Assembly (NCBI GenBank): GCA_020446675.1 | Contig: JAGREE010000020.1 | Coordinates: 1 to 37,352, forward strand | Direction: 5' to 3' | DNA: 37,352 nucleotides | DNA from: Alphaproteobacteria bacterium | GTDB lineage: Bacteria; Pseudomonadota; Alphaproteobacteria; Sphingomonadales; Emcibacteraceae | Shown here: positions 31,643 to 37,352 of the stretch, in pieces | Position numbering within the stretch: position 1 is the first letter of the stretch | Layout of the letters: each line of letters begins with the position of its first letter | Notes under the pieces: model-generated | What the model was told of the DNA's origin: nothing | Database searches by the model: none | Seen by the model: the letters and a program-made list of their open reading frames with translations, nothing else | Position numbers and translations under genes: made by a program

Positions 31643-32470
31643 TTACTCTGCGGAGCTGTTGATTACCATGACATCGCGGTTCATTTTGTGAATGATATGT
31701 TCACTTTTATTACCGCGCATTGCGGCCAATACGCCTTTACGGGCGATGGTGCCGATGACCACAACATCGGCATCGATTTTCTTGGCAATGCCATCAATTA
31801 AATCAACCGGATCGCCAATTTCAACATGAATATTTTCCTGTTTTGCCCCACTTTCACGAATGAGCATGGCACGGTCCGGGAAATTTTCCGATTTATCATA
31901 ACCATTCACAATGTGGAGTTCAGCACCATAATCATTGGCAAGAATCCCGGCAATGCGTAGAATATTTTTATTAAGAGCGGCATGACGCGGATCATTTGTT
32001 TGCAGGTTCACTGCAGCAAGGACTGTTTTTCTGACCATTTGTGATGATGGATCAACAATCAGAATTGGACAGAGCGACCCTCTGAGCAGTGCCCATTTGG
32101 ATGCTGAAAGGTCTGTAAATCCTCGTTTATCGCGATAATCGGAAAGTATGATCATATCAACGTTATGACGTTTTGAGGCTTCAAGAATTGAAGAATGCCA
32201 ATTGCCTGTCCAAACTACTTCTGCCGTATGGTCAATATTTTTAGATGTTAGCGGCTTTGTCAGGGATTCAAGCCAGACACTGTCGCAATGAACATCATCG
32301 GCATCCATAAGGTCATATAATTTTTCATTTTCGACAGTAATAAATAGATGAATTTTGACACCGCCTTTTAAAAGCTCATTCATCATCAGCGCTCTTTTAA
32401 GCGCATATTGCTCTTTTTCGGTCGGGTCAATGACCACAAGAACGTTTGTTATACCGATATTTCCAGACAT
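31643..32470 (-). CDS. Universal stress protein, tandem UspE-like
   Basis: This 275-aa cytoplasmic protein holds two USP domains in tandem. The N-terminal half opens with NVLVVIDPTEKEQYALKRAL; the C-terminal half ends with VVIGTIARKGVLAAMRGNKSEHIIHKMNRDVMVI, a pattern matching the UspE type (glycine-rich nucleotide loop with GN and SEH) better than the UspA type. Tandem USPs in proteobacteria are linked to low-oxygen, motility and stress survival, but no enzymatic role is expected. AGGAG lies upstream of the ATG. The promoter region holds a -10 TATACT (32531-32526) and an FNR-like half-perfect site centred near -41, which fits oxygen-responsive control. Confidence 0.92.
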   Translation of the reverse strand: MSGNIGITNVLVVIDPTEKEQYALKRALMMNELLKGGVKIHLFITVENEKLYDLMDADDVHCDSVWLESLTKPLTSKNIDHTAEVVWTGNWHSSILEASKRHNVDMIILSDYRDKRGFTDLSASKWALLRGSLCPILIVDPSSQMVRKTVLAAVNLQTNDPRHAALNKNILRIAGILANDYGAELHIVNGYDKSENFPDRAMLIRESGAKQENIHVEIGDPVDLIDGIAKKIDADVVVIGTIARKGVLAAMRGNKSEHIIHKMNRDVMVINSSAE

Positions 32471-32525
32471 TAATTTCTCCTATAGTGTATTTCTGGCCTA
32501 TTCGGCCATTAACTCGTTTGACTTC

Positions 32526-32578
32526 AGTATATCTAATGGAACAGAAAATAATTTGATCCAGGTTAAAGATTGATCAAA
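32526..32578 (-). promoter_or_regulatory. Stress-gene promoter with FNR-like site near -41
   Basis: On the minus strand TTAACCTGGATCAA (32566-32553) resembles TTGAT-N4-ATCAA with one perfect half and 3/5 in the other. It is centred about 41 bases upstream of a start point predicted from TATACT (32531-32526), the class II activator position. A longer inverted repeat TTTGATC / GATCAAA with a 13-base gap (32552-32578) overlaps it. Confidence 0.45.
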
Positions 32579-32717
32579 ATAAAGTTCGTCATCTGATAAT
32601 TGACAAGGTCCGTTCACGTGATATTCTGAATTTAATGATCTCCTGTTTTTCGTCAATTAAAATCGGAGAAAACCGGAATGGGGCCGGATATAAAAATATC
32701 CAAAAGGGAAAGAAAAC

Positions 32718-34502
32718 ATGTTTAAAAATGGGACGTTATTTAAGGCCATTCTGGCCTCAGCAATCATTTGTCTGCCAAATTGGCAGGAATCAATCGCTCA
32801 GGACGTGGAAACGACCGGGGGAAACGCCTATTCCTATCGCTCACAAACCCGCTTCCATCCTGAAGTTGCCGAGCATGGAATGGTCACGGCAATTGAAACA
32901 CTGGCTGCGGAAGCCGGCAGGGATATTTTAAAAGCCGGCGGCAACGCGGTTGATGCCGCCGTGGCAACGGGTTTTGCCCTGGCGGTTACCCATCCGGTTG
33001 CCGGCAATATTGGTGGTGGCGGATTTATGCTGATCAGCCTGCCGAACCTTGATCATGTTGTCGCCCTTGATTACCGGGAAATGGCCCCTGCCGCAGCAAC
33101 GCGGGATATGATGCTGGACAGTAACGGGGATTATGACCCTAATTTATCACTTTATACCTATCTGGGAACCGGGGTGCCGGGCTCTGTCATGGGTATGACA
33201 CAGGCGCTTGAAAAATATGGCACCATGTCATTAGAACAAGTGATGGCCCCGGCCATTAAACTTGCTGAGGAAGGCCATATTCTGAACTATGCCAAGCAAA
33301 GGGAATATCAGGGCGGGCTTGAAATATTAAAAAAGGATCCTTCATCCATTCGCTATTTTCTTAAAAAAGATGGCAGTCCCTATAAAATGGGGGAACGGTT
33401 AATTCAGAAAGATCTGGCCAACACCCTTAAATTAATAGCTAAAGAAGGGGCAAAGGGCTTTTATGAAGGGAAAGTGGCCGATCTTATCGTCAAGGAAATG
33501 AAAACCAACCGCGGGCTTATCACGCTGGAGGATTTAAAAAACTATAAAGCGGTTGAACGTCAGGTTTTAAAGGGAACATTCCGGGGATATGACATTTACA
33601 GCATGCCGCCGGCTTCTTCCGGTGGGGTTCATCTGATTGAACTTCTAAATATACTGGAAGGGTATGATCTTAAATCCATGGGGCCAAACAGTGCTGATTA
33701 TATTCATGTGCTCGTGGAAGCGATGAGACGGGTGTATGCCGACCGTTCCGAATATCTGGGCGATTCCGATTTTTATCCGGTGCCGATTGACAAACTGACC
33801 GATAAAAACTATGCGGCAAAATTGCGTGAAAGCATTGACCTTACCCATGCCAGCCGGTCAGAGGACATTAAACCCGGACTTGATATGCCTTATGAAAGCC
33901 CGCAGACCACCCATTATTCAGTAATGGATAAGGATGGCGGTGCGGTATCGGTCACCACCACGATCAATGTTGCTTTTGGTGGTGGCGGGTCCGTTGATGG
34001 GGCTGGATTTTTGCTGAATAATGAAATGGATGATTTTTCCGCAAAACCCGGTGCGCCCAATGCATTTGGGCTCATTGGCGGGGTTGCCAACCAGATTGAA
34101 CCGGGGAAAAGGCCCCTCTCCGCTATGTCACCCACCATCATCTTTAAAAACGGCAAGCCTTATATGGTAACCGGCAGCCCGGGCGGCAGCACAATCATTA
34201 CCGTTGTGCTTCAGATGGTTCTTAATGTTCTGGAATTTGATATGAATATCGCCGAAGCTTCCGCAGCGCCACGCATTCACCATCAATGGTGGCCGGATAA
34301 AGTTGTGCTGGAACAGGGAATTTCACAGGATACATTCGCCATATTGAAATCACGTGGTTTCAAACTATCGGGTGATCGGATCAACAGTCCCGGGGAAAAC
34401 AAAACCGTCATGGGCCGGACCAATTCAATCATTTTTGATAATGGTGTCTTCACTGGCTATTCTGACCTGCGCGGAATAGAACATGGGGTTGCGGGTTATT
34501 AA
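32718..34502 (+). CDS. ggt: Gamma-glutamyltranspeptidase
   Basis: GGT hydrolyses or transfers the gamma-glutamyl group of glutathione and related amides in the periplasm, after self-cleavage into two subunits. The 594-aa product has a Sec leader (about residues 1-28). The substrate-binding Arg120 is in LDYREMAPAAATRD, and the catalytic, N-terminal nucleophile Thr397 lies in PQTTHYSVMD, equivalent to Thr391 of E. coli. Other family segments are GGNAVDAAVATGFALAVTHP, MPPASSGGVHL and GSPGGSTIITVV. AAGGGAAAG precedes the ATG. It is followed 26-35 bases later by an exported PhzF-fold protein, so the two are probably co-transcribed and may handle the same gamma-glutamyl compounds. Confidence 0.95.
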   Translation: MFKNGTLFKAILASAIICLPNWQESIAQDVETTGGNAYSYRSQTRFHPEVAEHGMVTAIETLAAEAGRDILKAGGNAVDAAVATGFALAVTHPVAGNIGGGGFMLISLPNLDHVVALDYREMAPAAATRDMMLDSNGDYDPNLSLYTYLGTGVPGSVMGMTQALEKYGTMSLEQVMAPAIKLAEEGHILNYAKQREYQGGLEILKKDPSSIRYFLKKDGSPYKMGERLIQKDLANTLKLIAKEGAKGFYEGKVADLIVKEMKTNRGLITLEDLKNYKAVERQVLKGTFRGYDIYSMPPASSGGVHLIELLNILEGYDLKSMGPNSADYIHVLVEAMRRVYADRSEYLGDSDFYPVPIDKLTDKNYAAKLRESIDLTHASRSEDIKPGLDMPYESPQTTHYSVMDKDGGAVSVTTTINVAFGGGGSVDGAGFLLNNEMDDFSAKPGAPNAFGLIGGVANQIEPGKRPLSAMSPTIIFKNGKPYMVTGSPGGSTIITVVLQMVLNVLEFDMNIAEASAAPRIHHQWWPDKVVLEQGISQDTFAILKSRGFKLSGDRINSPGENKTVMGRTNSIIFDNGVFTGYSDLRGIEHGVAGY

Positions 34503-34537
34503 TTTTGATATTTTTATAATTAAACAAGGTGCATCAG

Positions 34538-35548
34538 ATGACTTTCCTTAAAATATTTAAGACGTTAAGCACAGCCATTTTTCTGGGGTTAATTTTCATT
34601 TTTGCTGCTCCGGTTTATGCACAGACAGTCAAAAATGAATATCGCTATCTGCATATGGATGTTTTTACGGATACGCCCCTATCGGGTAATCAGCTTGCCG
34701 TTTTTCTGGAACCGGAAGGGCTGTCGGATGAGATGTTGATAAAACTGACCAAGGAAATGAATTTTTCTGAAACGACTTTTCTGTATCCAGCAAGAAACGA
34801 GGACATTGACTTCCGTGTTCGGATTTTTACCCCCAGCCGACCCAATGAAATGCCGATTGCCGGCCATCCAACAGTTGGAACCGTCTTTGCCCTGGCTAAT
34901 TTGGGGCTTATCAGTCCTAAACAAAGTGAAATTGTTCTGGAACTTGGTATTGGCCCCACGCCCATTAAACTGGAATGGAATAATGACAGACTTGCCTTTG
35001 CCTGGATGAAACAGCGTTTGCCAAAGTTTGGAGGCATTATTGAAGATAAAAGGGCCGTTGCCAAAGCGCTGGGTATCAAGGTTACAGATTTTGGCAAAAG
35101 TAACCTTCCCGTACAAATGGTTGATTGCGGCGCACCTTTTATTATGGTGCCTTTGGCAACGAGGGATGCCGTGGACAGGGCCATTTTGGACCGTCAGAAA
35201 ATGGGTGCTTTGATTGATAAAGCGGGGTTAACGCGCCGGGGCATGTTTTTGTTTTCAATGGAACCCGGTGATGACGGGGCAACAATATATAGCAGAATGC
35301 TGGGCTTTGGGGTCACTGAAGATCCGGCCACCGGCAATGCCAGTGGTCCTGCCGGTTCTTATCTTGTTCATTATGGGCTTGTTGATAAATCAGATGAGCA
35401 AAATATCATCAGTCGTCAGGGTGTAAAAATGGGAAGAGCAAGTGAAATCAGAATAGCGGTTTCGACAAATGGTGATGAAATAACCGATGTTCAGATTGGT
35501 GGCTCGGCTGTGCAGGTATCGGATACAAAGATTAAAATTGACAACTGA
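34538..35548 (+). CDS. Exported PhzF-family isomerase-like protein
   Basis: PhzF-fold proteins are diaminopimelate-epimerase-like isomerases. This 336-aa member carries a Sec signal peptide (FLGLIFIFAAPVYAQT, cut near AQ), so it is expected in the periplasm, whereas most known PhzF proteins are cytoplasmic. The fold motifs are clear: YLHMDVFTDTPLSGNQLAVF, the catalytic Glu78 in NFSETTF, RIFTPSRPNEMPIAGHPTVGT, and the C-terminal VTEDPATGNASGPAGSYLVHYG. The start is ATG 34538 after AAGG at the normal distance; the frame could also begin at GTG 34529, three codons earlier. It follows ggt in what appears to be a two-gene unit. The substrate is unknown. Confidence 0.9.
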   Translation: MTFLKIFKTLSTAIFLGLIFIFAAPVYAQTVKNEYRYLHMDVFTDTPLSGNQLAVFLEPEGLSDEMLIKLTKEMNFSETTFLYPARNEDIDFRVRIFTPSRPNEMPIAGHPTVGTVFALANLGLISPKQSEIVLELGIGPTPIKLEWNNDRLAFAWMKQRLPKFGGIIEDKRAVAKALGIKVTDFGKSNLPVQMVDCGAPFIMVPLATRDAVDRAILDRQKMGALIDKAGLTRRGMFLFSMEPGDDGATIYSRMLGFGVTEDPATGNASGPAGSYLVHYGLVDKSDEQNIISRQGVKMGRASEIRIAVSTNGDEITDVQIGGSAVQVSDTKIKIDN

Positions 35549-35593
35549 AAAAAATCTATGGGATCTATATAGCCAGATTTATATCAGTCCTCT

Positions 35594-37243
35594 TTAGGTA
35601 TTTATCTCTAGTGCCTCAATTAAGGGAGAAAGGTGTTTTTCGTAGACGCGCCATCTTTCAATTGATGAATTATAAATGGGTTCCCTGACCTGTGCTGCAC
35701 TCGCTGTTCTGACAGTGTTTTTTGTTTTGTGGAAAGTAAGACAACTCTCCTCCCAATCCAGGCCAATAAAATTAATTAACTTCCGTGCTTCTTCTTCCAG
35801 ATTTGCAACGACTGATTCATAGTGAATATCGTATAAATAACCGCTCGGCAAAACTGATCTCCAATGGTCCATAAGACCATTATATATTTTATAATACCGG
35901 CCCAGTTCCCCTAAGTTGTTGGTATACGGAATAGTGTGACGGAATAATTGAGTATAGTTGGATAAACAACAATCCAGAGCGTTTCTGTTTGTATTAATGA
36001 TAAAGGCAGAAGGAAGTATTTTGGCAATCAGTCCGGCAAATTGATAATTACCGGGCATTTTATCAACAATATATTGTGCATCGGCATCAAGTTTTTTCAA
36101 TTTTTGTAAATAGTCATTTCCTATCTGCATAAGATCTTTTTCAGGGATATTTTTTATATTCTCAGGAAACATCCCAACTCGCTGATATACGAGTTCACTA
36201 AGGTAGTTAAGTTCTCCTCCGGAGCTTACTTTACTGTGGCTTGATAATATTTGTTCTATAAGTGATGTACCGGAACGGGGCATGCCGACAACAAATATTG
36301 GTACAGGATAAGCTTTTATTGTGGTTTCATGTTTTTTGAAACTATTTTTGGGAAATTTATCTATGATATTTTCCGCAATTACCTTAACCGCTTCTTCATC
36401 ATAATTATAGGTTGCCCTATTTAAGTTGTTGCTGGATTGATAATGATAAAAAGCCTTATCATAGTCCTTCAGGTCTGCATAAACTTTCCCTAAATTGAAA
36501 TGTAATTTTATTTTTTTCTCTAAAGGCATTTGTTCAATTTCAGGCAAAAGTGACAATAATATTTCTATATGTTCATCGCCATTTTGATATGTCTTCAGTG
36601 ATGATATGTTATTATGGGCTTCAATATAGTTTGGTTGGATGTCAATTATATGATTTAAAATCACCTTCGCCTTATCAATCTCGCCCTCAGCGATAAGGAG
36701 AGTTGCCAGATTATTTTGTGCAACAACATTTTTGTTGTTAATTTTGATGGCAGCTTCATATTCCTTTTTGGCTTTCTTTAACCGGAAATCTGCTTCATAG
36801 AGTGAACCAAGATTATTATGAGCAAAATCATGTTCAGGGTCCAACTCGATGGCCGTTTTAAAAGCACGAATAGCATTAGTCTTATCGCCAAGTGCTGAAT
36901 ATGCATTTCCAGCAACAAAGTGGGTAATAGCGTCAGTTGAGTTCAACTGAATTGCCCGTTGAACAACTGAAATTGCTTCTTGTATGTGTCCAATATATAA
37001 AAGTGCTTCTGCCAGATCCCGGTGATATTTAGCAATAGAGCTGCATAATACTGTTGCTCTATGAAAAAATTGGACAGCCATGTCACTTCTGTTGCCCTGC
37101 ATTGCAAGTTGACCTAACAAATAAAATGCCGGGTGAAATTTGTCATCAGCCGTGATGATGTCAAACAGGATTTTCTCAGCCTTTTTAAATTGACCCACCT
37201 GTATATAGCTGACCGCTAATTTCATTGCATTATAGATATTCAT
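35594..37243 (-). CDS. TPR-repeat sulfotransferase-family protein
   Basis: This 549-aa protein joins an N-terminal array of about six to eight tetratricopeptide repeats (residues roughly 10-290; clear units include AIRAFKTAIELDPEHDFAHNNLGSLYE and AKVILNHIIDIQPNYIEAHNNIS) to a C-terminal sulfotransferase domain. The PAPS 5'-phosphate loop is VVGMPRSGTSLIEQIL near 315-330, followed by HSKVSSGGELNYL. A 3'-phosphate region is suggested by FIINTNRNALDCCLSNY. Relatives are annotated as sulfotransferases acting on proteins or glycans, but the substrate is not shown by sequence. No signal peptide is visible. AT content is higher than in the housekeeping genes. The upstream stretch carries two copies of a 13-bp repeat. 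Confidence 0.88.
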   Translation of the reverse strand: MNIYNAMKLAVSYIQVGQFKKAEKILFDIITADDKFHPAFYLLGQLAMQGNRSDMAVQFFHRATVLCSSIAKYHRDLAEALLYIGHIQEAISVVQRAIQLNSTDAITHFVAGNAYSALGDKTNAIRAFKTAIELDPEHDFAHNNLGSLYEADFRLKKAKKEYEAAIKINNKNVVAQNNLATLLIAEGEIDKAKVILNHIIDIQPNYIEAHNNISSLKTYQNGDEHIEILLSLLPEIEQMPLEKKIKLHFNLGKVYADLKDYDKAFYHYQSSNNLNRATYNYDEEAVKVIAENIIDKFPKNSFKKHETTIKAYPVPIFVVGMPRSGTSLIEQILSSHSKVSSGGELNYLSELVYQRVGMFPENIKNIPEKDLMQIGNDYLQKLKKLDADAQYIVDKMPGNYQFAGLIAKILPSAFIINTNRNALDCCLSNYTQLFRHTIPYTNNLGELGRYYKIYNGLMDHWRSVLPSGYLYDIHYESVVANLEEEARKLINFIGLDWEESCLTFHKTKNTVRTASAAQVREPIYNSSIERWRVYEKHLSPLIEALEINT

Positions 37244-37285
37244 ATAGGGAACCCCAAAATATTATATACATTTAATTCTGTATGA

Positions 37286-37312
37286 AATAATATAACGGTA
37301 ATAATATAACGG
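37286..37312 (+). repeat. Tandem 13-bp repeat upstream of the TPR-sulfotransferase gene
   Basis: AATAATATAACGG occurs twice (37286-37298 and 37300-37312) with one base between the copies, a 14-bp period. It lies 43 bases or more upstream of the TPR gene start. On the minus strand each copy offers a TATATT-like hexamer, so it could belong to the promoter. Confidence 0.6.
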
Positions 37313-37352
37313 AAAAGAAATTTTAGGAAATTAAATTTTAAAAAGAATAATA

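Noticed and set aside
32490..32512. GGCC-TATTC-GGCC short inverted repeat near the stress-gene start
   Set aside because: The four-base arms are too short to separate from chance, and they lie downstream of the likely promoter.
34679..35184. Two antisense frames of 145 and 164 codons inside the PhzF gene
   Set aside because: The plus-strand PhzF motifs are intact over the whole stretch. The antisense frames have no ribosome-binding site or family resemblance.
35549..35593. Terminator between the PhzF gene and the TPR-sulfotransferase gene
   Set aside because: Only a weak AAATCT/AGATTT pairing with a long loop is present. It is not convincing as a hairpin.
1..37352. CRISPR array, rRNA operon, prophage or complete insertion sequence
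   Set aside because: No regularly spaced repeats, rRNA sequence, phage structural genes or transposase frames were found on either strand.

Overview
The window reads as a stretch of chromosome from a free-living, probably aquatic alphaproteobacterium of moderate GC content. The main evidence is the gene order trpG-trpD-trpC-moaC-moeA-lexA, which is an alphaproteobacterial arrangement, together with many exported Tat/Sec proteins, tandem dicarboxylate/amino-acid symporters and alphaproteobacterial-style housekeeping proteins (RecO, ParC, LexA). The genus cannot be named from the sequence alone.

Layout. Positions 1-76 hold tRNA-Asn on the minus strand with a clear promoter behind it. Positions 311-5750 are a more AT-rich, accessory-looking stretch: an unrecognised 270-aa protein, an exported Fe/Mn superoxide dismutase, an exported parallel beta-helix protein flanked by an imperfect 25-bp direct repeat, an AlbA_2 (Schlafen-type) protein whose reading frame is cut by an in-frame TAA, and a small Cys-containing ORF. 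Positions 5950-10878 (minus strand) hold an exported NIPSNAP protein, an exported S15/CocE hydrolase and two tandem DAACS-family symporters. Positions 11000-15961 (plus strand) hold the trpGDC-moaC-moeA-lexA run, with a probable SOS operator in front of lexA. A soluble PAS histidine kinase converges on lexA. Positions 17247-22586 (plus strand) are housekeeping: recO, a U32-family protein, parC and a GNAT acetyltransferase. A cold-shock gene lies opposite and ends in a strong terminator.

From 23129 onward the content is accessory again. A stand-alone FtsX/MacB-type ABC permease sits behind a near-consensus sigma-54 promoter with two upstream tandem 16-bp enhancer-like sites. After it come an MddA-type methanethiol methyltransferase, a DUF6090-like membrane-anchored protein, a three-gene minus-strand operon (DUF1326 Tat protein, FAD amino-acid oxidase-like enzyme, multi-pass membrane protein), an exported metallo-beta-lactamase-fold protein with an unusual ligand set behind a palindromic operator candidate, a UspE-like universal stress protein with an FNR-like site near -41, an exported gamma-glutamyltranspeptidase paired with an unusually exported PhzF-fold protein, and a TPR-sulfotransferase.

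How the genes work together. The central block combines tryptophan synthesis, molybdenum cofactor synthesis and the SOS regulator. Many of the surrounding genes encode periplasmic enzymes and uptake functions for peptides, amino acids and gamma-glutamyl compounds. The least ordinary parts are the sigma-54-controlled orphan permease, the exported GGT-PhzF pair, and the DUF1326/FAD-oxidase/membrane operon. No CRISPR array, complete insertion sequence, prophage or rRNA was seen.
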